A stretch of DNA of 64,000 bases, taken from Lithodes maja. Its lineage: Eukaryota; Arthropoda; Malacostraca; Decapoda; Lithodidae. A program made the translations under genes and the position numbers. The DNA lies in NCBI GenBank assembly GCA_037953745.1, contig JBAKBP010004324.1, positions 1-64,000 of the forward strand, read 5' to 3'. The notes beneath the pieces were generated by a model. The model made no database searches and was not told the origin of the DNA. It was given only the letters and a program-made list of their open reading frames with translations. Positions 23,301 to 32,826 of this stretch are shown piece after piece; positions within the stretch are counted from its first letter, which is position 1; each line of letters begins with the position of its first letter.

Positions 23301-25466
23301 ATGGCGGACAACCAGAAAGAAGAATTTGTGAAAATAATAGAGGATATGGCCAAGAACTACGGCAGACATTCTCGAAAATCCTCTCTATTTACGAGAGAGA
23401 GGCTTGAATCATATATAAATATACTAAAGGATCAACATGTGAAGAAATATCATACCGCGTATCATATATTTAAAAAGTACGAGGGAACAACAAGGCTGAT
23501 ATGTAAGAAGACAAACAGATATTACGTAGATATATATGAAATATTTAACTGTATAAAGAGGGTCCATGAAAACAATGGCCACGGTGGAGAGCGCAAAACT
23601 TTTAATGAGCTGAAAAAGGACATTGCAAATATTAGAATTTTACAGATAAAGAATTATATACAAACATGTGCTGCCTGTAAAACACGTCATGGACAAAATA
23701 TACACAAGAAACGGGTATTATTGGCCAAGGATTTCGGTGAACGAGGGTATATATATTTTATAGATATGCCCAATGTCAACGACTTTAATACAATTTTGGT
23801 ATATCAAGACCATTATTCACAATTTGTCCTATTACGGCCGGTTAAACAAAAGACACCAGCTGAGATAGCCTCACATTTATTTCAAATATTCACATTACTC
23901 GGTGTACCGAAAATTCTTCAGTCGAGTGAAAATAGAACTTTTGTGGCAGAGGTGATTGCGGAAATGGGCTCCAATGTATGGCCCCAAGTAAAAATGATTC
24001 ATGGTTGTTCACGAGACGTGGATGGACAGAATACAATCATACAAATGATCCTACAGCAATATTTAACCGAGAAAGGGACCACCGACTGGGTAACAGGCTT
24101 ACCATTTATCCAATCCTACAAGAATACCACCCCCGATGAAAAGACAAATATTTCATCGTATAGTGTCGTATTTGGCAGGAGCCCTCCATTGAAATTGGAC
24201 CGCCTATTCCAGGCGGACATCCTCGGTGTATTATTTTCTAATGGGGTTAGTGAGGATGAGGATGATCCATCATATCTATCACCTCCCAAATCATTGAATA
24301 TACAAAGTGGTGACTCGCCAATTTTCCAAAGATATCCCCCGGATTTTAATGAACCCTCGACATCTTCATTTACTGACTCTGGTGGTGGTATACAAGAATC
24401 GTTACATCGGTCTTCCCAATCCAGCGTTTCCCCAATATTAACGAGGATAAAGAGGTACACAGAATCGACATCTGCATTTATAGAATCTGGTGGTGGTGGT
24501 GGTGGTATACAAGAATCATTATTACATCGGTCTCCCCAATCCAGCCTTTCCCCAATATTACCGAGGAGAATGAAGTACACTGAATCGACATCTTCATTTA
24601 TAGAATCTGGTGGTGGTGGTGGTATACAAGAATCATTATTACATCGGTCTCCCCAATCCAGCCTTTCTCCAATATTACCGAGGAGAATGAAGTACACTGA
24701 ATCGACATCTTCATTTATAGAATCTGGTGGTGGTGGTGGTGGTATACAAGAATCATTATTACGTCGGTCTCCCCAATCCAGCCTTTCTCCAATATTACCG
24801 AGGAGAATGAAGTACACTGAATCGACATCTTCATTTATAGAATCTGGTGGTGGTGGTGGTGGTATACAAGAATCATTATTACATCGGTCTTCCCAATCCA
24901 GCCTTTCTCCAATATTACCGAGGAGAATGAAGTACATAGAATCGACATCTTCATTTATAGAATCTGGTTCTGGCGGTGGTGGTATACAAGAATCATTATT
25001 ACATCGGTCTTCCCAATCCAGCGTTTCTCCGATATTACCGAAGAAGAAGAGGCATATTGAATCGACATCTTCATTTATAGAATCTGGTGGTGGTGGCGAT
25101 ATACAAGAATCGTTACATCGGTCTTCCCAGTCCAATGTTTCTCCAATATTACCGGGGAGAACGACAGCTTCATTTATAGAATCTGGTGGTGGTGGTATAC
25201 AAGAATCGTTACATCAATCTTCCCAATCCAACATTTCTCCAATATTACCGAGGAGAAAGAGGTACACCGAATCATTCGACTTCGGGGAAGTTGTGCTAAA
25301 TCCCAATAGCTACTCCTCCCCATCATCACCAATTATATACCCACATAACCAGGACTTGAATGCAAATATAGACATTCATATGGATTCGTCACATCGGTCA
25401 TCCGCATCCCAATACAGCGCTTCAATTTCTCCAATATTTTGGAGAAAGAGGAGAAAGGTACATTAA
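23301..25466 (+). CDS. KRBA2/SCAND3-like DDE integrase with dead active site and Gly-rich repeat tail
   Basis: 721 codons with no break. Residues 25-85 match the N-terminal part of vertebrate/invertebrate KRBA2-SCAND3-type integrases. An HHCC zinc finger follows (H89, H94, C123, C126), then the RNase H-fold core. The first Asp is kept (D155, IYFIDMPN). The second, normally in QSDNG, is Ser (S209, in LQSSENRTF), and the third, normally Glu in SQGxVER, lies in GQNTIIQ, so it is also lost. The core closes with WVTGLPFIQSYKNTT and FGRSPPLKL. Residues ~350-670 are eight ~37-40-residue repeats (SFIESGGG... IQESL... SPILPRR), and the protein ends in a basic WRKRRKVH. Family knowledge: such integrases derive from Ginger/Ty3-like transposases. 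Inference: strand transfer is impossible, so the product, if made, is a DNA-binding or structural derivative. A near-identical copy lies at 52.0 kb. Confidence 0.8.
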   Translation: MADNQKEEFVKIIEDMAKNYGRHSRKSSLFTRERLESYINILKDQHVKKYHTAYHIFKKYEGTTRLICKKTNRYYVDIYEIFNCIKRVHENNGHGGERKTFNELKKDIANIRILQIKNYIQTCAACKTRHGQNIHKKRVLLAKDFGERGYIYFIDMPNVNDFNTILVYQDHYSQFVLLRPVKQKTPAEIASHLFQIFTLLGVPKILQSSENRTFVAEVIAEMGSNVWPQVKMIHGCSRDVDGQNTIIQMILQQYLTEKGTTDWVTGLPFIQSYKNTTPDEKTNISSYSVVFGRSPPLKLDRLFQADILGVLFSNGVSEDEDDPSYLSPPKSLNIQSGDSPIFQRYPPDFNEPSTSSFTDSGGGIQESLHRSSQSSVSPILTRIKRYTESTSAFIESGGGGGGIQESLLHRSPQSSLSPILPRRMKYTESTSSFIESGGGGGIQESLLHRSPQSSLSPILPRRMKYTESTSSFIESGGGGGGIQESLLRRSPQSSLSPILPRRMKYTESTSSFIESGGGGGGIQESLLHRSSQSSLSPILPRRMKYIESTSSFIESGSGGGGIQESLLHRSSQSSVSPILPKKKRHIESTSSFIESGGGGDIQESLHRSSQSNVSPILPGRTTASFIESGGGGIQESLHQSSQSNISPILPRRKRYTESFDFGEVVLNPNSYSSPSSPIIYPHNQDLNANIDIHMDSSHRSSASQYSASISPIFWRKRRKVH
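24364..25270 (+). repeat. Coding minisatellite, 8 units of ~105-125 bp
   Basis: Each unit encodes SFIESG(G)n followed by IQES and SPILP. The length of the GGT run varies between units (Gly runs of 3-6), and some carry the variant tails KKKRHIESTS or GRTTA. The copy at 53.1-54.3 kb has 11 units. Confidence 0.95.
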
Positions 25467-26793
25467 AATTAATGTTATATACAAATCAAATTAAAACCAA
25501 AACTGATATAAAGATAGTATAAAGTCAAAATCGCTATATGTCCACGCTTCAATAATATGAACATTTGATAAAGGTTGGAATTCGTCAGGGCAATGACGCA
25601 AATATATTTAGTTATTATATTAGGCTATTGTTAAGATTTAATTTTGCTCAGAGAATAGCTAATGTTCCCACTCTTATGATTTCATTTCTTTTTTTCTCCA
25701 GAGAGATGATGAGACGAGGGAGGAAGAAAACACAACAACATAGCCATTTTTTTATAAAGAGGTGAAAGGTATATACAAATTAATTATATATAATAAATCA
25801 ATTTAAATATGTAAAACTAAACAAACCAAAGCTGAGGTTCAACAATTCGTCACCTACCAGGGTAACGACGACGCAAATATATTTAGTTATTATATTAGGG
25901 GTAATGGTTATTGTCAAGATTTAATTTTGCTCTGAGAATAGTTGACATTCCTGTTTTGTTTCCACTCTAATGATTTAATTTCTTTTTTCCAGATACGAGG
26001 GAGGAAGAAGACACCACATTATAGTCATTTTTTATTAAGAGGTAAAAGGTATATACAAAAAAATGTTATGTATAATAAATCAAATTAAATGTGTAAAAAT
26101 AAACAAACCAAAGCTGAGACAATGTCTTTAACTTAAAAGGTTCAATTCGTCACCTACGACGCAAATATATTTAGTTATTATTATTGTCAAGATAATTTTT
26201 ATAAATTTCACTCTTATTGGTGGTTTTCTTAATTTAATGAACAGAATATTTATTTAATTTTAATAATAATTTATTCTTTCAGAGATGTGAAGAGACCCAG
26301 GGGTGAAGCCGAACCACTAGAATTCAAGATTGGAGAAGTTATGATGAGAATACTATATATTCAAAGAGGCTCCAACAGGTATACAATAACTTATTTTTCT
26401 TTTTATAAAACTGTTTGTTTGTCAATGGATAAAGAGCCTTCAATAATATATAAATATTTGTAAAGTTCCAATTCATCACATATCAGGGCTAATTTTTTAC
26501 CGAGAATATTTGAAATTCCTATATTGTTTATGAGTCTTTTATTTTTAGAGAGATAATGAGAAGAAAGACAAAAGAGTATATAAACATTATTTTTATATAT
26601 AACACATCTGAATATAAATTAAAGCGTAAAAACTAAACAAACTAAAACTAAGACAAAGACAGATTGGTGGGATCGGTTAGTTATGAACCAATGAAATGTA
26701 TTTACTTTTATATTTCTTTCTTTTTTCCCCAGAGAGATAATGAGCTGAGGGATACCGAACCATTTAGATAATAAAAAATATATAAAATAATAG
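25467..26793. repeat. Decayed Na,K-ATPase beta exon/intron modules
   Basis: Several stretches repeat the pattern tttctccag/ttttcag followed by agagatgatgag or agatgtgaagag and a GAAGAAGAC- or GAACCACTAGAA-like phrase (near 25700, 25990, 26280, 26550 and 26730). These are degenerate versions of the splice acceptor and first coding exon seen intact at 62205-62265. No open frame survives. 25467-25735 is nearly identical to 54531-54787 as part of the duplicated integrase unit. Confidence 0.65.
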
Positions 26794-27129
26794 CCATTTT
26801 TATTTAAAAAACATAAATATTTATTTATAATATATATTGTTGATAATATACCTATATCGACCACATGGTTTGACTGTGACCGAAATGCCATTCCATATAT
26901 TTCTAATGAAGATTGCGATATTACCTGCAACTATAATATAGAAAGAATATCACAATATAAATACTACAACGATTTTTGTATAAAATATTCATCTTATCTG
27001 GAAGATTCCGATAATAATTATGATGATGAAGAAGAATATATAAATCAAGCTTCAAAGGATTTAACAGCTTTTAAAAAAAAATCATTATCGTTATTGATTG
27101 ACACCGAATCAATTGTGCTGTTCGATTAG
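26794..27129 (+). CDS. Start-less viral-type ORF, 111 codons
   Basis: Open from the stop at 26791 to the stop at 27127-27129. It reads as protein from about 26840 (STTWFDCDRNAIPYISNEDC, then an acidic DNNYDDEEEY stretch). The first 40 bp resemble the AT-rich 3' end of a beta-subunit module, so the native start has been cut off at the junction. Its last 21 bp overlap the 3' end of the convergent minus-strand gene. Not recognised. Confidence 0.5.
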   Translation, partial: PFLFKKHKYLFIIYIVDNIPISTTWFDCDRNAIPYISNEDCDITCNYNIERISQYKYYNDFCIKYSSYLEDSDNNYDDEEEYINQASKDLTAFKKKSLSLLIDTESIVLFD

Positions 27130-28307
27130 ACATAGGGATTCGAGGCTGATTGCTGTATGATAGAGAAGTTCTTTGGTGGCGATATGTTTTTTATGCGCCA
27201 AAGGTAACTTATCTAATAGGGATAAATAATTGGAGCTGCAATTAATATAGCTAAATATACAATATAATAATTCTAACCAAATATATAAGTATTCGCTAAT
27301 AACGGGCGGTTTCCTTTTAGCGAAACAACCCGTTTTGGAACGTATAGTGTTATGAACACCAGTTGAAATTATACAGGCTGTAATAAGGGCAATACTGACG
27401 AAAGGTATAGCCCAAAGCCGTTCCAGGGTGAATATATCCTTGGAACCTTGCCATTTACACATATCAAACTTTGGCATATTTCCAATATGATTCTTACTCA
27501 TAGTTTTCAAAAGTGTAAATGCCTGAGTCATCATTTCTTTGTCGACCAAGTGGTGACCACATTCACTGCAGGTTTCTTCCCTATTCTCGGGATCGATATT
27601 GTCCATACACATACATATATATTTGCTCCGATATACTATATCTCGTAAAAAATTATGAAAATGAAAAGAATTATACGTTGAAAAACATCCTTCTGCGTAA
27701 TCCGACCCCGCCAATAACATGATGGACATCGCTCCTATTCCATTCAACAAACATGAACTTAAATGGTTGAGTTCATATCGTAACGTGTCACATCCCATCT
27801 TTGTAATAGGGTCTATGAATCGGGTGGTGAATTGAATAACATAGAACTTTAGAGGTGAATCGTGTCTCCTCATCATGCGGGTATAAACCTGACCAATTAA
27901 AAAAAAGAACGACATGTCTATGTCTCTACCTATAAAGTCTACATTGTCTATAGGTGTACAATTTTCTATATATTCTAACCATGAAAGGGTACAATTCTTT
28001 AACTGGCCCTCGACACCAACAGTATATGTCTTAATGTTTTTTACGCGCAATTCCTGATTCTGATTGACGAGCAGATATTTTTTATTATTTTGTCGGATAC
28101 ATAATAATTATTGATACAGTTGGCAAATCGGTTCATGTCAATGTCAGCTTCATTGTTATTGAACTCGGCCAAGGAAATTCCTTTTACTTTGAGATGTGTA
28201 CACATTTGTTGTATGTGTTTGTCCATAAAGATATAGTTTATTAACGACGATATTGGTATTTTTTCGTGAATAAATTTGAGTATATCATTGATACAAACAT
28301 CGGCCAT
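27109..28307 (-). CDS. Viral-type membrane protein with zinc-like Cys cluster, one frameshift
   Basis: An 88-codon frame (ATG 28307, MADVCINDILKF) is followed by a 313-codon frame ending at 27109. The second frame has no ATG at its head, and its coding pattern begins upstream of the first frame's stop, so a single frameshift, probably in the T6 run near 28080, splits one ~400-residue protein. Visible features: CMCMDNIDP and CSECGHHL (two Cys pairs about 20 residues apart, possible zinc site, second frame ~145-172) and a hydrophobic segment IPFVSIALITACIIST (~225-242). The frame is also open upstream of ATG 28307 as far as the stop at 28473. Function unknown. Confidence 0.55.
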
Positions 28308-28472
28308 TTTTAAGGGGATGGTTATATTATTTTTTCTTTTTCGCCTTTTTATGCGCTCATTTTCCTTTATACCAATAGAGCCTTTATCGATAAAAAGTAT
28401 AACCCTATCGCCTTGATTTATACTCCTTTCTCGTATAGAAACTCTGAGTTTTTCAAAGATGTTATGTATAAT

Positions 28473-28835
28473 TTAGTCTGAAAAAGGCGTGAGAAATAAT
28501 TTTGTGTTGGGATTATTACCATCAAAAATATATTTTTGGGTAAAATAAATACTGTGCAATTCCTCCTTCTGGGCCGCGATAAAATTATAAAGATCACTAT
28601 AAACTGGCAAATTATATCTATTGTCATCGAAGGGTTGAATATTGTTGTAATATTGAAGCGCGGTATAATAATTGACTTTGATGTAGTAGGCCAGACCCGT
28701 AAAATCCACTAGACATAAGGTATCGCCCATGATAATGTTGGTGGGGTTGTTGTTGACTGCGTATATGAAGGGTACTGATACATTGGACATTGTCGTCACT
28801 GTTTGAAGAATTTGTTTTCCTCCTAGTACACCCAT
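28473..28835 (-). CDS. Unidentified viral-type protein, 120 codons
   Basis: Starts at ATG 28835 (MGVLGGKQILQTV) and ends with TAA at 28473. It is rich in Tyr, Asn and Phe, with no membrane segment and no recognised domain. It is in the same phase as the frame below it, and the 55 or so codons between the two are open and protein-like, so the TAA may be a nonsense mutation within a longer gene. Its start lies about 50 bp from the end of the next upstream gene, typical of this block. Confidence 0.55.
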   Translation of the reverse strand: MGVLGGKQILQTVTTMSNVSVPFIYAVNNNPTNIIMGDTLCLVDFTGLAYYIKVNYYTALQYYNNIQPFDDNRYNLPVYSDLYNFIAAQKEELHSIYFTQKYIFDGNNPNTKLFLTPFSD

Positions 28836-28888
28836 GGTGGATGGAGTTGGAAGAATAAGAAAATGAAGGTTATTAAGGGGGATATTAG

Positions 28889-29353
28889 TTATTTATAGAT
28901 AATCAATTGACTTTCTGAAGGATTAAGGAGAATATCTGATCTAGAAGAATCAAATTCGTTAAGAATATTATCTCCATGAACGTCACACATGACACACGTA
29001 ATCATCTTCGTTTGGAATTGGCTACATGAGCGAACCATACCCTTTACCTTATTGTTAAAGATGAATGCCTTTGAACCTATATTCGTTATCATGCTAATAT
29101 GGGTAAAATATCCAGTTTCCAAATCGGAAATATCATAATGGAAGACGGGATTCGAACTCTGTTTGCAATCATATTGTTTAAGTATCTGCCACAAATTGTC
29201 TATGGTGGCAATAGTCTCTCTGGGTAGTTCATAAAAAAACAAATGCAAAGGAATATTTGTATATGTTTCATCATTGGAATAATTAGTTATTAAAAGTGTT
29301 ATAATAGATTGCAATATGTTTATATTTGTAATGTAAAATATTACAGCTTTCAT
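28889..29353 (-). CDS. Unidentified viral-type protein, 154 codons
   Basis: Intact frame from ATG 29353. The N-terminus is hydrophobic (VIFYITNINILQSIITLLI) and could be a signal or membrane anchor. Three Cys lie near the C-terminus (MVRSCSQF, ITCVMCDVHGD). It is divergent from the 29375 gene with only 21 bp between the starts, so the two must share a promoter region. No family recognised. Confidence 0.55.
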   Translation of the reverse strand: MKAVIFYITNINILQSIITLLITNYSNDETYTNIPLHLFFYELPRETIATIDNLWQILKQYDCKQSSNPVFHYDISDLETGYFTHISMITNIGSKAFIFNNKVKGMVRSCSQFQTKMITCVMCDVHGDNILNEFDSSRSDILLNPSESQLIIYK

Positions 29354-29374
29354 TATGTATGTATATTATTTGAT

Positions 29375-31062
29375 ATGAATATATATATATATTTATTTAT
29401 TGTAATGGTTGGTTATTTCATTACAGAGTTACCCCCCATTGGGGATATTCAAAATATACACATAAACCCCTCAAATGTGGACTGTGAGGAGGAATTTGTC
29501 CCATGTGACCCTTCCATCGTTCACCGCTCACAATGTATCAAGTGTAAAACTATCGATAGTCAATGTATCGATGTGTCAGGAACCCAAATTGTATCCCTGG
29601 ATGAATCTTCCATATCAGATGGCAACACATTCCCCCCCGAATTCGGTATCTGTCTCCCATCGGAAAAGGGGACACGTGTCGGCGACTTTAACCCCCACAC
29701 TACCACCATTGTCGCGGGTGTTAAAAAAATCGGGGACCGACAATATGCCCACGCAATCACCCAGTGAAAAATGATGAGATATTCACCAAGCGAACCAACG
29801 ATGATAGTGGTTCGTATTATTTCCATAGATCCTGCGATAAAATAGTGGCCTGCCAACCCAATGGATTAATACGACACCCATTTAGGGATGACGAATTAAT
29901 AATGGATTCGTCACAAATCGATTTCGATCTGCATCAAACTTCCTGTCAATGTCCGGAAGGATATATATCCTCCAATAATCAATGTAAAAAACACAACAGG
30001 TCCCTAGATGTCAGGTGTATTGGGCCCCCCTAAATATACCCGCCGGTGATAAGAATTACAAATGTGTGTGTAATCCGGCCCTTCAAATTAATGCGACCGC
30101 CATAGTGGATGAGACCTACGATACCACACATAGCGCTTACACCCAGGAAAACCTTGGGAATGTTAGGTTTCTCTTGGATAATATATTGCAAGGGTGTGAT
30201 ATGTGTTTACCCCTACCCGGGGTAAATTCGAAGAACGCCGCCTTTTCGTATAATTGCCTCTCCGAAAAGACGGCCGGAGTAACGCCGCAACGGTCGTACG
30301 GTGGTCACCTGATCGAATCCCTATTGCTGGTCAAAGACGGGCTCTTAGACACGGGCGTATATAGAAAATCTGTATATGTTAGGAGGGGGGGTGATCGCCA
30401 CCAGGGGCAAGGGCAATGTGACCGCCTATTTGGAGGGTATGGATTATTATAATAACAAAGATTATATTTTACCGGGGGGTGGGGAGCCGCCCAACTCGAG
30501 TATGAGAGTTATGCGGGCCGCCCATTTTGGTGTCCACGGTTTGGGTGAAGAGTCGGGGGATCACGCCCTGGGGTTGATTGCTTCGGCGGGGCGGGTCTAT
30601 CCCAAGTGTGTATATTCGCGACTGGGTGGTAAGGAGCGAACCGGTGACGACCGCGAGATTAAAACTTTTATATCATTGGAGAACGATGGCGGACATGAAC
30701 CGTTTATGCAACGAATAAATGATCCCGGTATAGTAGCCGGAGCTTTTCTGACACCTCGAATATTCTACCAACAAGCCGAGGAGAGTCTCGTGCCCCCCAG
30801 CTCCCTCGCCGATATACCCCTATCGGTACTCAATCATAGACGGGCGGCCAACGCATACTGTCTGTTTGACCTCCTAGACTCTACCATCCATAAAAATTAT
30901 GAAACTGATTGGACGGGTTATCTGAGAAACTTTCGTAACATCTTCCCTTCTTCCGTTCTTTACGAAGGTATCACAGAGAGTCTAGATGAAATAGATATAT
31001 TTAATACAATTCAACCGTGCATGGGGGATTTTTGTAGTGTACTCTACGGGTCTCAGAAATAA
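29375..31062 (+). CDS. Cys-rich anchored virion-surface-type protein (PIF-like candidate), three frameshifts
   Basis: From ATG 29375 the frame has a short hydrophobic anchor (IYLFIVMVGYFI) followed by a Cys-rich ectodomain (SQCIKCKT; CQCPEGY; YKCVCNP; GCDMCLPLPG), then a Gly-rich C-terminal half (LGGGVIATRGKGN) ending at 31062. About 555 residues in total. The frame changes three times: near 29765, at the C6 run at 30025-30030, and at the G7 run near 30382-30388. An N-terminal anchor plus Cys-rich ectodomain of this length resembles baculovirus/nimavirus per os infectivity factors (PIF-1-like), but no diagnostic motif was matched, so this is only a suggestion. Its 3' end overlaps the minus-strand gene by about 80 bp. 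Confidence 0.5.
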
Positions 31063-31836
31063 ATGGGCCAGATTGATCGTATCTTCCACACTCTCATAAT
31101 TATTTATGATTTTAAAGTAGGCCGTATACCTTTCAATCGTGGATAGGGGTAGGCGTTTTTCGAGTATGTATGGAGTATACCGACTGCATCGCGAGTGTAG
31201 CGCGCTCTTGGAAATTTCATCCACATTCAAATCGTCCTCGTTCATCCGATCGCGGCAGAGCGCCTCTGCGGTATCGTAACAACCGTATGTGTAAGCCCAA
31301 TTATCTTTCACATTTTTGAGCGGGTTAACTAGAGGGTGGCGAGTATCTCGCGCATAGGCCGGGCCAATGTGATATGATTCCGAGGGGGGACAAGGGTACG
31401 TGTATCGATCTTTAAACGTGAAAATGGACAGATATTGGTTGAGACTAGCGCCCATCCAGGCGTCTCCATTCAGAAGGAATTTGTAGTGGGTCAATAGGTT
31501 GGGGATATAGTTGGCACAGTGTTGTGTGAAATGCATCAAGCTTAAACATGAATAATTGGCGTCTTTCACCATGGCGATATTTGTACACGATTGTCGCTGT
31601 ATAAATGTCTCCATGACGCACGGTGGGGGATGATACAAGCGCCTCCCAACTTTCCGACCTCTCGTTTCGTGAAAACCCTGGGAACAAACGGCCTCTCTTA
31701 CGGCCTCATAATTATACTCCTTGGCCAGATAATCCTCTATATCACCGGCCCTATTTTTGTTGGCGTACAAAGTGGAGTGGCCTTTGTGGCCACTCCCTAT
31801 AATCTGAACAACATGAATTATCTCTATGGTAGGCAA
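30982..31836 (-). CDS. Cys-rich unidentified viral-type protein, start uncertain
   Basis: A 284-codon frame with many Cys and Tyr (MVKDANYSCLSLMHFTQHC, YTYPCPPSESYHIGP, WAYTYGCYDTAEALC, HSRCSRYTP). There is no ATG before VMETF at about 31613, yet the frame upstream still reads as protein (GDIEDYLAKEYNYEAV), so the N-terminus may be displaced by a frameshift. The 5' end overlaps the start of the divergent 31813 gene and the 3' end overlaps the 29375 gene. No family is recognised; the spacing of Cys suggests a disulphide-bonded surface protein. Confidence 0.5.
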   Translation of the reverse strand: MPTIEIIHVVQIIGSGHKGHSTLYANKNRAGDIEDYLAKEYNYEAVREAVCSQGFHETRGRKVGRRLYHPPPCVMETFIQRQSCTNIAMVKDANYSCLSLMHFTQHCANYIPNLLTHYKFLLNGDAWMGASLNQYLSIFTFKDRYTYPCPPSESYHIGPAYARDTRHPLVNPLKNVKDNWAYTYGCYDTAEALCRDRMNEDDLNVDEISKSALHSRCSRYTPYILEKRLPLSTIERYTAYFKIINNYESVEDTINLAHLFLRPVEYTTKIPHARLNCIKYIYFI

Positions 31837-32574
31837 TTACTCGTCCCTTTCCCACCCATTTCCGTTTCCAGTAGCTTCGGTATCCCTCCGGCGGATTGTT
31901 CCCCAAAGTTGAGATACGATATAGCTCATCCTAGAATATACGATAATGCCGATACACGACTGCTGGAATCTATGGTGACCGTGGGACCCAACACGAACCG
32001 ATGTAATATTCTCAATTCTAGAGATGATGGACCGGGTGATATAATTCTACAACTGGGCGTCACCGTGAGCGACTCTCGGATGCCTGGTGTATCTACGTTT
32101 GTTCACAATTATCCCGTTAAACTCCCTAGCAGATATGGCTACGAATGTGGACAGGTGGTGGCTGAGGGTACCTGCGGATTTGACGGCTTCTTAACTGGGT
32201 ATAGACCGTGGCATCTCAATAATCCGAGTGGGTGGTTAGACGGTTTTACGACTCGATCGCCTACGGAAAATTACGATTTGGATTTTTTCTTTACCGATTT
32301 TAAAAAACCCAAGGCGGTATTCAAATCATTTATAAAACACTATGGGTCCGGAATGTTATTTAAGATTGCCGGTTCGTCTGAAAGTAATACGGCGAGTTTC
32401 CCAATGTGTAGCAGATATTCATATGGGTCGTACCCCTTCACCCGCCAAATGACCGACCAAGTGTCTCAACCTAGAGCCGTTATGGGTTTCTCTGATATGG
32501 GTGTGGGTGCCACCCCTCGTCCCATTATACACATGGAAGAGACCTCTCTAAATCCCGATATTGGGGTGAGCTAA
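31813..32574 (+). CDS. Unidentified viral-type structural protein, 253 codons
   Basis: I chose ATG 31813 (MNYLYGRQLLVPF). The frame is open further upstream, but there it is antisense to the better-supported minus-strand gene. The protein is rich in Pro, Gly, Ser and aromatic residues (GYRPWHLNNPSGWLDG, YDLDFFFTDFKKPK, SRYSYGSYPF), has no membrane segment and no recognised domain. Base composition is more GC-rich than in the genes on either side. It could be a virion component; that is inference. Confidence 0.5.
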   Translation: MNYLYGRQLLVPFPPISVSSSFGIPPADCSPKLRYDIAHPRIYDNADTRLLESMVTVGPNTNRCNILNSRDDGPGDIILQLGVTVSDSRMPGVSTFVHNYPVKLPSRYGYECGQVVAEGTCGFDGFLTGYRPWHLNNPSGWLDGFTTRSPTENYDLDFFFTDFKKPKAVFKSFIKHYGSGMLFKIAGSSESNTASFPMCSRYSYGSYPFTRQMTDQVSQPRAVMGFSDMGVGATPRPIIHMEETSLNPDIGVS

Positions 32575-32691
32575 GATGTAGTAGAAACACAATGGGGTTT
32601 AAATCCCACCCCCCCTAAAACTAGCCTAGCGTTATTTTTCTCCGAACATATTTTACACAAAGTGAATTGGCGACACAAAACGGGATTTATG

Positions 32692-32733
<42 letters not shown>

Positions 32734-32826
32734 CTAGGGGGCTGAAATGAACGTCCTTGGTCCCGATAGGAGCGCACCGTGATTAATATAGGTAAACACA
32801 TGGGAATCAACTCGTTTCAAATTACT
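32575..32826. repeat. Intergenic spacer with TA microsatellite
   Basis: TA repeats occupy 32693-32731. The rest shows no frame worth reporting. Confidence 0.9.

Noticed and set aside
24116..25135. Long minus-strand ORF with Pro runs (339 codons); similar one at 52955-54187
   Set aside because: It is the exact antisense of the Gly-rich coding minisatellite; the GGT/ACC repeat keeps both strands open. The plus strand has the recognisable integrase.
31591..31812. N-terminal extension of the 31813 gene with a hydrophobic stretch
   Set aside because: It is antisense to the minus-strand gene, whose sequence there reads more like protein.
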